This document shows positions 35,603 through 45,594 of a stretch of DNA of 64,000 nucleotides, in pieces. The stretch's first letter is position 1. Each line of letters begins with the position of its first letter. The position numbers and the translations under genes were made by a program. Source of the stretch: Flavobacterium sp. ASV13 (GTDB taxonomy: Bacteria; Bacteroidota; Bacteroidia; Flavobacteriales; Flavobacteriaceae); NCBI RefSeq assembly GCF_000745775.1, contig NZ_JQJY01000004.1:558001-622000 (forward strand). Reading direction: 5' to 3'. Under the pieces are notes generated by a model. That model was not told the DNA's origin and did not search any database. It saw only the letters and a list, made by a program, of their open reading frames with translations.

Positions 35603-36631
35603 ATGATAGTCGAAAAATTTCCAGATCGTATTATTGAAATTGACCAAAAACAATATTTGTATTTTGGTGGAACTGCTTATTTAGGACTTCCAACAAACAA
35701 AGAATTTCAGAATTTGGTTGTTCAAAATATCCTAAAATGGGGAACAACTTATGGAAGCTCAAGAACTGCCAATATTCAATTAAGCGCTTATATTGCCGGC
35801 GAAAAGTTTTTGGCTCGACATATCGGTTCAGAAGCTTCAGTTACAGTTTCTTCAGGAATGCTTGCTGGGAAATTGGTTATTGAAAAGCTAAAAAAGGAAA
35901 CTGTTGTATTTTATCATTTAAATGAAACACATTCGGCAATCAAAACAGAAAACAGTCTTTCTGTCTTTATTAATGAAAAAATAAACGATCGCTTATTAGA
36001 TTCGAAATCCGAAAAAATAACGATTTTAACTGATGGCGTTCCTTCATTTAAAACCAAACCTATTAATTTGTCTTTTTTAAAAGAAATTTCAAAACAAAAG
36101 GAAATCACATTAGTTATTGACGAATCGCATTCTTTAGGAATTATAGGCGAAAATGGTTCTGGAATTTATTCTTCAATTCAATTTCCAATTAAAAGAAAAA
36201 TTTTGGTTTCGTCTCTTGGAAAAGCTTTCGGATTAACAGGTGGTGTTATTGCTTCAGATTCTCAATTTATAAAAGAAATAAAAGAACTTGAAACATTTAC
36301 AAGTGCTGCAGGAATGAATCCAGCTTTTGTACAAACGCTTTCTGATGCTTCTGAAATTTATAAAATACAGCATCAAAAACTTAAGGACAATTTGAGTTAC
36401 ATTGATTCAATATTAATAAAAAACAGCAATATTTTATTTGACAAAAACTATCCTTTAATTTACCTTTTATCAAAGGAATTAGTAGAAAAACTAAAAGCAG
36501 AAAAAATAATTATTGCCAGTTTTAAATACACCAAAGAAGCTGAACCACTAAATAGAATTGTTGTTACCGCGAATCATCTAAAAGAAGATTTCGATAAATT
36601 GATAAGTATTTTAAATTCGTGTAATTCATAA
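35603..36631 (+). CDS. PLP-dependent AONS/KBL-like enzyme
   Basis: A 342-residue fold-type I aminotransferase-like protein of the alpha-oxoamine synthase group (8-amino-7-oxononanoate synthase, 2-amino-3-ketobutyrate CoA ligase). Features: YLYFGGTAYLGLPTNKEF, WGTTYGSSRTANIQLSAY, VIDESHSLGIIGENGSG (PLP-binding Asp/His) and the Schiff-base lysine in SSLGKAFGLTGG (about K206). It is about 40-50 residues shorter than true BioF or Kbl and lacks their glycine-rich N-terminus. Coupling with a dipeptide epimerase, and no biotin genes nearby, argue against BioF. It may process an amino acid from muropeptides; the reaction is undefined. Confidence 0.8.
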   Translation: MIVEKFPDRIIEIDQKQYLYFGGTAYLGLPTNKEFQNLVVQNILKWGTTYGSSRTANIQLSAYIAGEKFLARHIGSEASVTVSSGMLAGKLVIEKLKKETVVFYHLNETHSAIKTENSLSVFINEKINDRLLDSKSEKITILTDGVPSFKTKPINLSFLKEISKQKEITLVIDESHSLGIIGENGSGIYSSIQFPIKRKILVSSLGKAFGLTGGVIASDSQFIKEIKELETFTSAAGMNPAFVQTLSDASEIYKIQHQKLKDNLSYIDSILIKNSNILFDKNYPLIYLLSKELVEKLKAEKIIIASFKYTKEAEPLNRIVVTANHLKEDFDKLISILNSCNS

Positions 36632-36670
36632 AAACCAACTCAATTATTACTTTATTTAGATAAGCCAAAA

Positions 36671-36686
36671 TTCGTGAATTCGTGGC
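36671..36686 (+). repeat. 16-mer shared with 45452-45467
   Basis: TTCGTGAATTCGTGGC followed by an A-rich run occurs here and again at 45452-45467. In both places it sits shortly upstream of a CTTTG-containing promoter-like stretch. The same word, split by a 27-base insertion, forms the arms of the repeat at 45260-45420. Confidence 0.6.
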
Positions 36687-36721
36687 GAAAAAAAATACTC
36701 CAAATCTTTGCTTTTAAAACG

Positions 36722-36729
36722 TACCTTTG
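36722..36729 (+). promoter_or_regulatory. Promoter -7 element of the DUF1456 gene
   Basis: TACCTTTG (TANNTTTG) lies 13 bases before the start codon. Confidence 0.5.
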
Positions 36730-36742
36730 TAAAAAATAAACG

Positions 36743-37207
36743 ATGACAAATAACGATATACTTAAAAAACTTCGCGTGGCTTTGATGCTCCGTGATGACC
36801 AAATAGTTGAAATTTTAGAATTGGTAGATTTTAGAATTTCTAAATCAGAATTGGGTGCTTTTTTCAGAGCTGAAGATCATCCAAATTATATGGAATGCGG
36901 CGATCAGGTTTTACGCAACTTCTTAAACGGATTAGTAATTCATTTAAGAGGAACAAAAGAGAATCCGAAAAACCCAAATGATGTTTTAGCAAAACATAAA
37001 GCGGAGATTCCTAAGAAAGAAACTTCAAAAGAAAGACCAGAATTTAAAGCTGCTCCAAAAGATTCAGAAAAATATAGAGGTGATCAAAGTTCATCAAAGT
37101 CAGGTTCAGCAGCTGGAAAACCTAAAAAGAAAGCATTCCCAAAAGGAAATGGAAAACCAGTTATTGTAGAAAAAGTGGTTTTCAAAAACGGGAAGAATAA
37201 GAAATAA
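36743..37207 (+). CDS. DUF1456 family protein (YehS-like)
   Basis: A 154-residue protein. The N-terminal 70 residues carry one and a half DUF1456 repeats: NNDILKKLRVALMLRDDQIVEIL, then SKSELGAFFRAEDHPNYMECGDQVLRNFLNGL. The family is about 150 residues in gammaproteobacteria (YehS) with two full repeats; here the second half is replaced by a lysine-rich, low-complexity tail (about 85-154) with KPKKKAFPKGNGKP. Basic tails of this sort often bind nucleic acids; that is inference. Function unknown. Confidence 0.88.
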   Translation: MTNNDILKKLRVALMLRDDQIVEILELVDFRISKSELGAFFRAEDHPNYMECGDQVLRNFLNGLVIHLRGTKENPKNPNDVLAKHKAEIPKKETSKERPEFKAAPKDSEKYRGDQSSSKSGSAAGKPKKKAFPKGNGKPVIVEKVVFKNGKNKK

Positions 37208-37211
37208 TTTA

Positions 37212-37348
37212 TTTAACCGCAAAGAGCGCAACCCCGATAGCTATCGGGGTACGCAAGGTTCGCAAAGTTTTTATTTATAAAGCTTTGCGAACTTTGCGTT
37301 TACATAAAGTCTTATGAATAAAAATTCTTTGCGCTCTTTGCGGTTAAA
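37212..37348. repeat. Mosaic intergenic repeat with 20-bp terminal arms and a palindromic insert
   Basis: TTTAACCGCAAAGAGCGCAA (37212-37231) and its exact reverse complement (37329-37348) form the ends. Inside, the 20-bp palindrome ACCCCGATAGCTATCGGGGT (37231-37250) is flanked by direct repeats CGCAA (37227-37231 and 37252-37256). A second inner inverted pair (AGGTTCGCAAAG with CTTTGCGAACTT) is nearly perfect. The element lies between converging genes DUF1456 and sucC, just outside the sucC terminator. Confidence 0.7.
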
Positions 37349-37360
37349 TTAATTCCAAAA

Positions 37361-37390
37361 AAAAAAATCCCTCCGAATACGAAGGGATTT
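37361..37390 (-). terminator. Terminator of sucC
   Basis: AAATCCCT (37365-37372) pairs with AGGGATTT (37383-37390); on the minus strand a T run of more than ten follows. Confidence 0.8.
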
Positions 37391-37416
37391 TCTATATAAT
37401 ATAATTTCTTATTTAA

Positions 37417-38610
37417 TTAAGAAAGAGCAGCTTTAACTTGGTCAGCAGCTTCTTGGAATTGAACCGCTGATAAAATTGGCATACCAGAGTTGTCAATTAA
37501 TTCTTTTGCAATTTCAGCATTTGTTCCTTGCAAACGAACGATAATTGGCACTTTAATAGCGTCTCCCATGTTTTTGTAAGCATCAACAACACCTTGAGCA
37601 ACACGGTCACAACGAACGATACCTCCGAAGATGTTAATTAAGATAGCTTTTACGTTTGGATCTTTCAAGATAATTCTGAAAGCTGTTTCAACACGTTTTG
37701 CGTCAGCAGTTCCTCCTACGTCAAGGAAGTTAGCAGGCTCAAAACCAGCGTATTTAATTAAGTCCATAGTTGCCATTGCAAGACCAGCTCCGTTTACCAT
37801 ACATCCTACAGTACCGTCAAGGTCAACATAGTTTAGACCAACTTCTTTAGCTTCAACTTCGATTGGATTCTCCTCACGGATATCTCTCATTTCAGCATAT
37901 TTAGGTTGTCTGTATAAAGCGTTGTCGTCGATGTTAACTTTAGCATCAACAGCTAAGATTTTGTTATCAGAAGTTTTAAGAACTGGGTTGATTTCAAACA
38001 TAGAAGCATCAGAACCAATGTAAGCATTGTAAAGTGCATCGATGAATTTCACCATTTCTTTAAAAGCATTTCCAGAAAGACCTAAATTGAAAGCAATTCT
38101 TCTAGCTTGGAAACCTTGTAATCCAACAGTTGGATCAATTTCTTCAGTAAAGATTAAGTGTGGAGTGTGCTCAGCAACTTCTTCAATATCCATTCCACCT
38201 TCAGTAGAATACATGATCATGTTGCGTCCTGTACCTCTATTCAATAAAACAGAAACATAAAACTCAGAAGTTTCGCTTTCTCCAGGATAGTACACATCTT
38301 CAGCAACTAATACTTTGTTAACTTTTTTACCTTCAGGCGGAGTCTGAGGTGTGATCAATTGCATTCCGATGATTTGTTCTGCTAACTCTTCAACTTGCTG
38401 TAAGTTTTTTGCTAACTTAACTCCACCACCTTTTCCACGACCACCTGCGTGAATTTGTGCTTTTATTACGTGCCATCCTGTACCAGTTTCGGCAGTTAAT
38501 TGTTTTGCAGCAGCTACAGCTTCAACCGCATTGTTAGCCACAATTCCGCGTTGCACGCGTACTCCGTAACTTGCTAAAATTTCTTTTCCTTGATATTCGT
38601 GTATGTTCAT
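37417..38610 (-). CDS. sucC: Succinyl-CoA synthetase (ADP-forming) beta subunit
   Basis: The ATG at 38610 gives 397 residues, the standard SucC length (E. coli 388). The longer frame to 38670 is rejected because a -7 box lies at 38659-38666. SucC with SucD interconverts succinyl-CoA and succinate with ATP formation in the TCA cycle. The ATP-grasp domain starts [17 protein letters not shown] and includes [14 protein letters not shown]. The C-terminal CoA-ligase domain has [27 protein letters not shown] and [10 protein letters not shown]. sucD is not adjacent here, unlike in many proteobacteria. Confidence 0.97.
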   Translation of the reverse strand: MNIHEYQGKEILASYGVRVQRGIVANNAVEAVAAAKQLTAETGTGWHVIKAQIHAGGRGKGGGVKLAKNLQQVEELAEQIIGMQLITPQTPPEGKKVNKVLVAEDVYYPGESETSEFYVSVLLNRGTGRNMIMYSTEGGMDIEEVAEHTPHLIFTEEIDPTVGLQGFQARRIAFNLGLSGNAFKEMVKFIDALYNAYIGSDASMFEINPVLKTSDNKILAVDAKVNIDDNALYRQPKYAEMRDIREENPIEVEAKEVGLNYVDLDGTVGCMVNGAGLAMATMDLIKYAGFEPANFLDVGGTADAKRVETAFRIILKDPNVKAILINIFGGIVRCDRVAQGVVDAYKNMGDAIKVPIIVRLQGTNAEIAKELIDNSGMPILSAVQFQEAADQVKAALS

Positions 38611-39026
38611 AATATAGAATTTGTCTGGTTCTGAATTTATTTCAGAATAAAAGTGCGACAAAAGTAGCAAAATTCAACTTAAAAGTAAAATCTTTTTCGA
38701 ATTAAAAAATGACCCAATTTGTTATTAATTGGATATTCTTTTTGAAAGCAAACTTATCGTTAACGAATTGCATCGAAAAAGTTAACACAAAATCACTATA
38801 TCGTTTGAGATTTAACAAAAAACCCTATTGAATTCTAGGCCTGACGACGATTTTTCCTAATATTATTTAATTGTTATTATGATTTTATCATTTCGCAATG
38901 CTTTAAATAATATTATTATCATTTAAGAACCCTTTTTCTAATATTACGACAAAAATGAAAGCAAAAGCACAATTTCAATACATTATGTTTAACGAAATCT
39001 TTATTTTTGTAGAAAAAATATCAAGA
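38611..39026. promoter_or_regulatory. Divergent promoter region between sucC and gltB
   Basis: A 416-base gap. TACTTTTG on the minus strand at 38659-38666 fits TANNTTTG and would give sucC a leader of about 45 bases. The plus half (38700-39026) is A/T-rich with ATAATATTATTA-like palindromic stretches near 38908-38922. A clear gltB promoter box was not identified. No convincing ORF is present. Confidence 0.45.
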
Positions 39027-42000
39027 ATGAAAGTTAAAGAACAAGGGCTCTATTTGCCTGAATTTGAACACGACAATTGTGGTGCAGGATTTATTTGTAA
39101 TTTGAATGGTATTAAGTCAAATGATATTATTCACAAAGCATTGGACATCTTAATAAAATTGGAACATCGTGGTGCCGTTAGTTCTGATGGAAGAACTGGA
39201 GACGGGGCTGGAATTTTGTTTGATATCCCACATGCGTTCTTTAAGAAAGTGTGTGACTTTGAAATCCCTGAAGCGCGTGAGTATGCAGTAGGAATGGTTT
39301 TTTTACCAAAAAGCAAAAACCAGGTTTCTTTTTGTATTAATGCATTTGAGGCTACTATTAAAGACCAAAATTTAAAAGTTTTAGGTTGGAGAGATGTACC
39401 AGTTGACGTTGAAAATTTAGGTGAAATCGCCGCAGAAAAAGAACCAACAATTAAACAAGTTTTCGTTTCTAAAAACGGACAGGATTTAACTGAACAAGAA
39501 TTTAATGCAAAACTTTTTGCAGCTAGAAAAATTGCTGAACATGCCGTAAGAGGATCTAAAACCTCAGAAAGCCACATGTTTTATTTTACTAGTTTATCGA
39601 CAACTACTATAATATATAAAGGTCTATTGATGCCGGAAGACATCAGCCGCTATTATATAGATTTGAAAGATCCAGACTTGGTGACGCGTTTAGCGCTTGT
39701 ACACCAACGTTTCTCTACCAATACATTCCCATCTTGGGACTTAGCTCAACCATTTAGATACATGTGTCATAATGGTGAGATTAATACACTTCGTGGAAAC
39801 GTAAGCCGTATGCGTGCTCGTGAAGAGCTTATGCAGAGCAAAGTTTTTGGCAATGACATCAAAAAATTATTCCCAATTATCTTAGAAGGAAAATCAGATT
39901 CTGCTTCTATGGATATGGTGATTGAACTTTTATTAATGACAGGTCGTTCGCTTCCAGAAGCAATGATGATGGTTGTTCCTGAAGCTTGGGAAAAACACCA
40001 AACCATGTCTGCCGAAAAAAGAGCTTTCTACGAGTTCAATGCTTGTATCATGGAGCCTTGGGATGGTCCAGCTTCTATTCCGTTTACAGATGGAAATGTA
40101 ATTGGAGCTTTACTAGACAGAAACGGATTACGTCCTTCTCGTTATACATTAACGAAAAGCGGATTCGTAATTATGTCATCTGAAATTGGTGTATTAGATA
40201 TCGATCCAGAAGATGTAATTCAGCACGGTCGTTTAGAGCCAGGAAAAATGTTCTTGGTTGATATGAACGAAGGTCGTATCATCGAAGACGAAGAAGTTAA
40301 AAAAGCGATAGTTACAAAACGTCCTTACCAGCAATGGGTTGACGAAAACTTATTGCCATTAGCTAGTGTTCCTTACACAAACAACCCAACTCCTGTTGAA
40401 AAATTAGATTTCTTGACAAGACAACGTTTGTTTGGTTATACTATTGAAGATTTAAAAACAATCATCAACCCAATGGGTAGTGACGGAGCTGAAGCAATCA
40501 GTTCTATGGGTAATGATACACCTTTGGCTGTTTTATCAGAACAACCACAGTTGTTGTATAATTACTTCAAACAATTGTTTGCTCAGGTTACAAACCCACC
40601 GTTGGATGGTATTCGTGAAGAAATTATTACTGATATCAGTTTAGCGATTGGTGGAGATTTCAATATTTTCGAAATTGAATCTAAACAATGTAAAAAATTA
40701 AAAATCCAAAATCCGGTCATCTCTAACGAGGATTTGGATAAAATCAGAAATATCGATCACGCAGATTTCAAATCGGCTACTATTTCTACTTTATATAAAA
40801 TAGAAAAAGGAGTTAACGGTTTAGAGCGTGCGCTTGAAAAATGTGTTCAGGCTACTTTTAAAGCGGTTGAAGAAGGATGCAACATCATTATCTTATCTGA
40901 TAGAGGTGTAAGTGAAGAATTAGCTCCAATTCCAATGTTATTGGCTTGTTCTTACATTCACCACTCTTTAAACATTTTACAGGTTCGTTCTAAATTCGGA
41001 ATCATCATCGAATCTGCTGAACCAAGAGAACCTCATCATTTTGCTTTATTGTTCGGATACGGTGCAAGTGCAATCAACCCTTACATGGTAAATGAAATCA
41101 TTCACGATCAGGTTGAAAAAGGTTTCATTACAAAAGTAAAAGCTGATTACGCTGTTGTAAACTACAACAAAGCAATCGCAAAAGGAATCGTGAAAATCAT
41201 GAACAAAATTGGTATCTCTACTTTACATTCGTACAGAGCTGCTCAGATTTTCGAGATTTTAGGTTTAAACAAAACATTTACTTCTAAATACTTCCCTTAC
41301 ACGCCATCAAGAATTGAAGGTATTGGTTTAATGGAAGTGGAGAAAGAAGTGAAAAAACGTTTCCAAAAAGCTTTCCCAAATTCAAAAGTGGCAAGTTTGC
41401 TTTCTCTTGAAATTGGAGGTATTTACAGATGGAGACGTGGCGGTGAAAAACACATGTTTAACCCAACCACTATTTCTAAATTACAACAGGCCGTTCGTTT
41501 AAACAGCCCAGAAAGTTATAAAGAATACTCAAATGCCGTTAACGAGCAAAGCTCAAACTTAATGACTATTAGAGGTTTATTTGAATTCAACAACTTAGAT
41601 CCAATTTCTATTGACGAAGTAGAACCTTGGACAGAAATTGTAAAGAAATTCAAAACGGGTGCAATGTCTTACGGATCTATTTCTAGAGAAGCACACGAGA
41701 ATTTAGCGATTGCAATGAATAGAATTGGAGGAAAAAGTAACTCTGGAGAAGGTGGAGAAGATCCAAAACGTTTCCAGAAAGAAATTAACGGAGATTCTAG
41801 AAACTCTGCAATCAAGCAAGTTGCTTCGGGACGTTTTGGTGTTTCAATCAACTATTTGACAAACGCTAAAGAGATTCAAATCAAAATGGCTCAAGGTGCG
41901 AAACCTGGTGAAGGTGGACAGTTACCTGGAGAAAAAGTAGTGCCTTGGATTGCTGAAACCAGAAACTCTACGCCTTATGTAGGTTTGATTTCGCCTCCTC

Positions 42001-43544
42001 CTCACCACGATATTTACTCAATTGAGGATTTATCTCAGTTGATTTACGATTTGAAAAACGCGAACCGTGAAGCTCGTATAAACGTAAAATTAGTTTCTGA
42101 AGTTGGAGTTGGAACCATCGCTGCCGGTGTTGCCAAAGCAAAAGCTGACGTAATCTTAATTTCAGGTTATGACGGAGGAACGGGAGCTGCACCATTAACA
42201 TCTTTACAGCATACAGGTATTCCATGGGAACTTGGTTTAGCGGAAGCACAACAAACTTTAATCTTAAACGATTTAAGAAGCCGTGTAGTTTTAGAGTGTG
42301 ACGGACAGTTGAAAACAGGTCGTGACGTGGCAATAGCAGCTTTATTAGGAGCTGAAGAATTCGGTTTTGCAACGGCTCCGCTTGTAGCTTCTGGATGTAT
42401 CATGATGAGAGCTTGTCACTTAAATACTTGTCCAGTTGGTATTGCAACTCAGGATCCTGAATTGAGAAAAAATTTCAAAGGAACTCCAGAGCACGTAATC
42501 AACTTCATGTATTTCATTGCTGAAGAGTTAAGAGAAATCATGGCGCAGTTAGGTTTCAGAACTTTAAAAGAAATGGTTGGTCAGTCACAAAAATTAAATG
42601 TGAACAAAGCCATCAAACATTATAAAGCAAATGGTTTAGACTTGTCATCAATTCTATACAAACCGGAAAAAGCGAAAACAGAGCCAAATCATAATACAAC
42701 GACTCAAGATCACCAACTTGAAAATGTATTGGATTTTGACATCATCAAAGAAGCGATTCCGTCGATCTATAGAAAAGAGAAAACAAGAGTAACCTTTAAA
42801 ATTAAAAATACAGACCGTTCTGTAGGTGCGATTTTGAGTAACGAAATCTCAAAAATCTACGGCGCACAAGGATTACCTGATGACACTATTTTAGTTGATT
42901 TTGAAGGTTCTGCCGGACAAAGTTTTGGTGCTTTTGCAACAAACGGATTGTCATTTAAAATTCACGGAAACTGTAATGATTATTTAGGAAAAGGGCTGTC
43001 TGGAGGAAAATTAATTGTAAAAGTACCTCCTACTGCAACTTTCAAACCTGAAGACAATATCATTATCGGGAACGTTGCCCTTTACGGAGCTATTACCGGA
43101 GAGGCTTATATTAATGGAATGGCCGGAGAGCGTTTCTGTGTGAGAAATTCTGGAGCAACAGCAGTTGTTGAAGGAATTGGAGATCACGGTTGCGAATACA
43201 TGACCGGTGGTACAGTAGTAGTTTTAGGAAAAACAGGAAGAAACTTCGCAGCTGGTATGAGCGGTGGTGTAGCTTATGTTTACGATCCAAATAAGAAATT
43301 CGACTCAACAGTTTGTAACATGGAAATGGTTGCATTCGATCCAATGGAAGAAGAAGATCTTACGAAACTAAGAAAACTGATTAAAAATCATTCGTTGTAC
43401 ACCAGCAGTCCATTAGCAAAAAGAATTTTAGCAGACTGGGAAAACCAACAACAGCACTTCGTAAAAGTAATGCCAACTGATTACAAAAAAGCATTACAAA
43501 GAATTGCAGAAGAGAAAAAAATAGAAGAATTAATAGCTGGATAA
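39027..43544 (+). CDS. gltB: Glutamate synthase, large (alpha) subunit
   Basis: A 1505-residue enzyme (ATG at 39027). With GltD it makes two glutamates from glutamine and 2-oxoglutarate using NADPH. The Ntn glutaminase domain begins at the cysteine of DNCGAGF (residue 18 from this start), the expected mature N-terminus after propeptide cleavage. An in-frame ATG at 38955 would give a 41-residue propeptide, closer to E. coli GltB, so the start is not certain. The FMN-barrel domain has [25 protein letters not shown] and [28 protein letters not shown] supplies the 3Fe-4S cysteines. The C-terminal beta-helix ends with [17 protein letters not shown] and [23 protein letters not shown]. Confidence 0.96.
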   Translation: MKVKEQGLYLPEFEHDNCGAGFICNLNGIKSNDIIHKALDILIKLEHRGAVSSDGRTGDGAGILFDIPHAFFKKVCDFEIPEAREYAVGMVFLPKSKNQVSFCINAFEATIKDQNLKVLGWRDVPVDVENLGEIAAEKEPTIKQVFVSKNGQDLTEQEFNAKLFAARKIAEHAVRGSKTSESHMFYFTSLSTTTIIYKGLLMPEDISRYYIDLKDPDLVTRLALVHQRFSTNTFPSWDLAQPFRYMCHNGEINTLRGNVSRMRAREELMQSKVFGNDIKKLFPIILEGKSDSASMDMVIELLLMTGRSLPEAMMMVVPEAWEKHQTMSAEKRAFYEFNACIMEPWDGPASIPFTDGNVIGALLDRNGLRPSRYTLTKSGFVIMSSEIGVLDIDPEDVIQHGRLEPGKMFLVDMNEGRIIEDEEVKKAIVTKRPYQQWVDENLLPLASVPYTNNPTPVEKLDFLTRQRLFGYTIEDLKTIINPMGSDGAEAISSMGNDTPLAVLSEQPQLLYNYFKQLFAQVTNPPLDGIREEIITDISLAIGGDFNIFEIESKQCKKLKIQNPVISNEDLDKIRNIDHADFKSATISTLYKIEKGVNGLERALEKCVQATFKAVEEGCNIIILSDRGVSEELAPIPMLLACSYIHHSLNILQVRSKFGIIIESAEPREPHHFALLFGYGASAINPYMVNEIIHDQVEKGFITKVKADYAVVNYNKAIAKGIVKIMNKIGISTLHSYRAAQIFEILGLNKTFTSKYFPYTPSRIEGIGLMEVEKEVKKRFQKAFPNSKVASLLSLEIGGIYRWRRGGEKHMFNPTTISKLQQAVRLNSPESYKEYSNAVNEQSSNLMTIRGLFEFNNLDPISIDEVEPWTEIVKKFKTGAMSYGSISREAHENLAIAMNRIGGKSNSGEGGEDPKRFQKEINGDSRNSAIKQVASGRFGVSINYLTNAKEIQIKMAQGAKPGEGGQLPGEKVVPWIAETRNSTPYVGLISPPPHHDIYSIEDLSQLIYDLKNANREARINVKLVSEVGVGTIAAGVAKAKADVILISGYDGGTGAAPLTSLQHTGIPWELGLAEAQQTLILNDLRSRVVLECDGQLKTGRDVAIAALLGAEEFGFATAPLVASGCIMMRACHLNTCPVGIATQDPELRKNFKGTPEHVINFMYFIAEELREIMAQLGFRTLKEMVGQSQKLNVNKAIKHYKANGLDLSSILYKPEKAKTEPNHNTTTQDHQLENVLDFDIIKEAIPSIYRKEKTRVTFKIKNTDRSVGAILSNEISKIYGAQGLPDDTILVDFEGSAGQSFGAFATNGLSFKIHGNCNDYLGKGLSGGKLIVKVPPTATFKPEDNIIIGNVALYGAITGEAYINGMAGERFCVRNSGATAVVEGIGDHGCEYMTGGTVVVLGKTGRNFAAGMSGGVAYVYDPNKKFDSTVCNMEMVAFDPMEEEDLTKLRKLIKNHSLYTSSPLAKRILADWENQQQHFVKVMPTDYKKALQRIAEEKKIEELIAG

Positions 43545-43562
43545 AAATCAATTTCAAAAAAT

Positions 43563-43655
43563 AAAATTCCAATGTCAATATCAATGGCAATGTCGTCCTG
43601 AGCGAAGTCGAAGGATTGGAATTTGGAATTTAAAGAAATTGGAATTTAATTTAAA
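43563..43655 (+). repeat. Repeat-rich spacer between gltB and gltD
   Basis: The 116-base spacer holds GTCCTGAGCGAAGTCGAAGG (from 43595), a G/C-rich word out of character with its surroundings. It also holds several copies of TTGGAATTT (three between 43617 and 43655) and AATTCCAA at the left, which can pair with them. It does not look like a terminator, so gltBD can still be one message. Confidence 0.5.
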
Positions 43656-43660
43656 AAGTC

Positions 43661-45115
43661 ATGGGTAAAATAGGCGGATTTAAAGAATATAACAGAGCCG
43701 ATGAAAGTAATTTAGCAGTAGCAGAACGTGTTTCGAACTACAACGAATTTACTATTCCGGTACCAAAAGATAAATTAAAAGAACAAGGATCAAGATGTAT
43801 GGACTGTGGAATTCCTTTTTGCCACAGTGGTTGTCCGTTAGGAAATTTAATTCCTGACTTCAACGATATGGTGCATCAGGAAGAATGGCAGAGTGCATTA
43901 GAGATTTTACAATCTACTAATAACTTTCCAGAATTTACAGGACGTTTATGCCCTGCTCCATGTGAGAAATCATGTGTATTAGGAATCATCAAAGATCCCG
44001 TTTCTATCGAAAACATCGAAAAAAGCATCATTGAAAGAGGTTTCGCTGAAGGATGGATCAAACCTCAGCCACCAAAAACAAGAACAGGAAAAACAGTTGC
44101 TGTTATTGGTTCTGGACCTGCAGGTCTTGCAGCTGCTCAGCAATTAAACAGAGCCGGACACACCGTTACTGTTTTTGAAAGAGACAATGCAATTGGAGGT
44201 TTATTACGTTACGGAATTCCAAATTTCAAATTAGAAAAAGGAATTATTGACCGTCGTGTAGTGGTTCTAGAAGCAGAAGGAATCACTTTCAAAACGAATG
44301 TAAATGTTGGTGTAAACTTCAGCGTTGAAGAATTAAACGCATTCGATTCTATCGTTTTATGCGGAGGAGCAACTGAAAGAAGAAGCTTGCCAACTAAAGG
44401 AATCGAAAGCAAAGGCGTTGTTCAGGCAATGGATTTCTTAACACAGCAAACTAAAGTTTTATTTGGAGAATCAATTCCGGATCAGGTTAAAGCAACTGGT
44501 AAAGATGTAATCGTTATTGGTGGTGGAGATACTGGTTCTGACTGTATCGGAACTTCAAACAGACACGGAGCTAAATCAGTAACTAACTTTGAGATTTTAC
44601 CAAAACCTCCAGTTGGAAGAAGCGAATCAACTCCATGGCCTTTCTGGCCGTTGCAGTTGAAAACATCTTCTTCTCACGAAGAAGGATGTGACAGAAACTG
44701 GTTGATCAACACTAAAGAATTTATTTCTAATGATAAAGGCGAATTAACTGGATTAAAAACAGTTGAGGTTCAATGGAAAATGACTCCAGGAAACAGACCA
44801 GAACTAATCGAAAAAGAAGGTTCTGAGAAAATCTGGCCTTGCGATTTAGCTTTATTGGCACTTGGATTTACAGGTCCTGAGAAAACATTAAGCGAGCAAT
44901 TAGGAATCGAAACTGATATGAGAAGCAACTACAAAGCGCATAACTATCAGACAAACGTACCTCACATTTTCACAGCAGGTGATATGAGAAGAGGACAATC
45001 ATTAATCGTGTGGGCTATTTCAGAAGGTCGCGAAGCAGCAAGAGAAGTAGATTTATTCCTTATGGGATCTACAAACTTGCCTACTAAAGGAAAAGGAGAT
45101 TTACCAAGTCTATAA
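43661..45115 (+). CDS. gltD: Glutamate synthase, small (beta) subunit
   Basis: A 484-residue NADPH- and FAD-binding subunit of standard length. N-terminal cysteines for the two 4Fe-4S clusters are in CMDCGIPFCHSGCPLGNLIP (about 45-64) and LCPAPCEKSCVLG. The FAD site is VAVIGSGPAGLAAAQQL and the NADPH site VIVIGGGDTGSDCIGT. A C-terminal FAD motif is FTAGDMRRGQSLIVWAI. It passes electrons from NADPH to GltB. It lies 116 bases after gltB, with no promoter box in the spacer, so co-transcription is likely. Confidence 0.97.
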   Translation: MGKIGGFKEYNRADESNLAVAERVSNYNEFTIPVPKDKLKEQGSRCMDCGIPFCHSGCPLGNLIPDFNDMVHQEEWQSALEILQSTNNFPEFTGRLCPAPCEKSCVLGIIKDPVSIENIEKSIIERGFAEGWIKPQPPKTRTGKTVAVIGSGPAGLAAAQQLNRAGHTVTVFERDNAIGGLLRYGIPNFKLEKGIIDRRVVVLEAEGITFKTNVNVGVNFSVEELNAFDSIVLCGGATERRSLPTKGIESKGVVQAMDFLTQQTKVLFGESIPDQVKATGKDVIVIGGGDTGSDCIGTSNRHGAKSVTNFEILPKPPVGRSESTPWPFWPLQLKTSSSHEEGCDRNWLINTKEFISNDKGELTGLKTVEVQWKMTPGNRPELIEKEGSEKIWPCDLALLALGFTGPEKTLSEQLGIETDMRSNYKAHNYQTNVPHIFTAGDMRRGQSLIVWAISEGREAAREVDLFLMGSTNLPTKGKGDLPSL

Positions 45116-45127
45116 TTTTTTTAAGAC

Positions 45128-45159
45128 TCTAAGATGCTAAGGTTCTAAGATTCTAAGTT
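45128..45159 (+). repeat. Four tandem octamers (TCTAAGAT-like)
   Basis: TCTAAGAT, GCTAAGGT, TCTAAGAT, TCTAAGTT follow one another directly after gltD. CTTAGCAT about 10 bases further on is the reverse complement of part of the second unit. Confidence 0.65.
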
Positions 45160-45214
45160 TTTTTTCTTAGCATTTTATTTAATCTTTATTCCGATAAACA
45201 ACATAACTACTAAT

Positions 45215-45250
45215 AAACCCTTGAATTTATATTCAGGGGTTTTGTTTTTT
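45215..45250 (+). terminator. Terminator of gltBD
   Basis: AAACCCTTGAAT (45215-45226) pairs with ATTCAGGGGTTT (45231-45242) with one G-T pair and a four-base loop, then a T-rich run. Confidence 0.8.
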
Positions 45251-45259
45251 TCTATAATT

Positions 45260-45420
45260 TTTTTCCGCCACGACCCGAGCGATAGCGAACTGGCGAAGCA
45301 ATTCACGAATTACATTCTAAACATTGCCAATAGGTTTCAGGAATTAGTTTAAAATAAAAAATTAGAATAATTCGTGAATTGCTTCGCCAGTTCGCTATCG
45401 CTCGGGTCGTGGCGGAAAAA
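45260..45420. repeat. Large inverted repeat with 53-bp perfect arms
   Basis: The arms at 45260-45312 and 45368-45420 are exact reverse complements; the 55-base centre has no ORF. Read on the plus strand, the right arm starts TAATTCGTGAATT and ends CGTGGCGGAAAAA. Between these parts sits a 27-base G/C-rich block (starting GCTTCGCCAGTTCG). Without that block it equals the simple word TTCGTGAATTCGTGGC seen at 45452 and 36671. The arms are G/C-richer than the genome around them. It occupies the middle of the 527-base gltD-lysA gap. Confidence 0.75.
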
Positions 45421-45451
45421 TAATTTCAACAGCATTCAAGAATAAGTTAAA

Positions 45452-45467
45452 TTCGTGAATTCGTGGC
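45452..45467 (+). repeat. 16-mer shared with 36671-36686
   Basis: TTCGTGAATTCGTGGC followed by an A run, 32 bases right of the large inverted repeat. It is followed by ACCTTTGTATCTTTGTC, which contains TATCTTTG, a -7-like box with no matching gene start nearby. Confidence 0.6.
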
Positions 45468-45594
45468 AAAAAACCTTTGTATCTTTGTCTCTCAGTCCCT
45501 TTGAACCTAGTAATACGTTACAAAATTCGAAAACAAGCAACTTTTTGTTTAAAAACAAACAATTTGTTACAATTTGTTATTTTTCTACAATTAA

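Noticed and set aside
35603..36631. BioF (biotin synthesis)
   Set aside because: Too short, and no biotin genes nearby; coupling to a dipeptide epimerase suggests another role.
38955..39026. 24-codon N-terminal extension of gltB
   Set aside because: The hydrophobic extension ([10 protein letters not shown]) does not resemble other GltB starts as I remember them; the ATG at 39027 fits Flavobacterium GltB. Kept as an uncertainty because the longer propeptide would also be possible.
42167..42403. Long antisense ORFs within gltB, icd and other large genes
   Set aside because: They mirror highly expressed coding sequence and lack domains, signals or independent context.
36671..45467. The two copies of the 16-mer as phage attachment sites
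   Set aside because: The DNA between them is core metabolism (sucC, gltBD) with no integrase, so an integrated element is not plausible.
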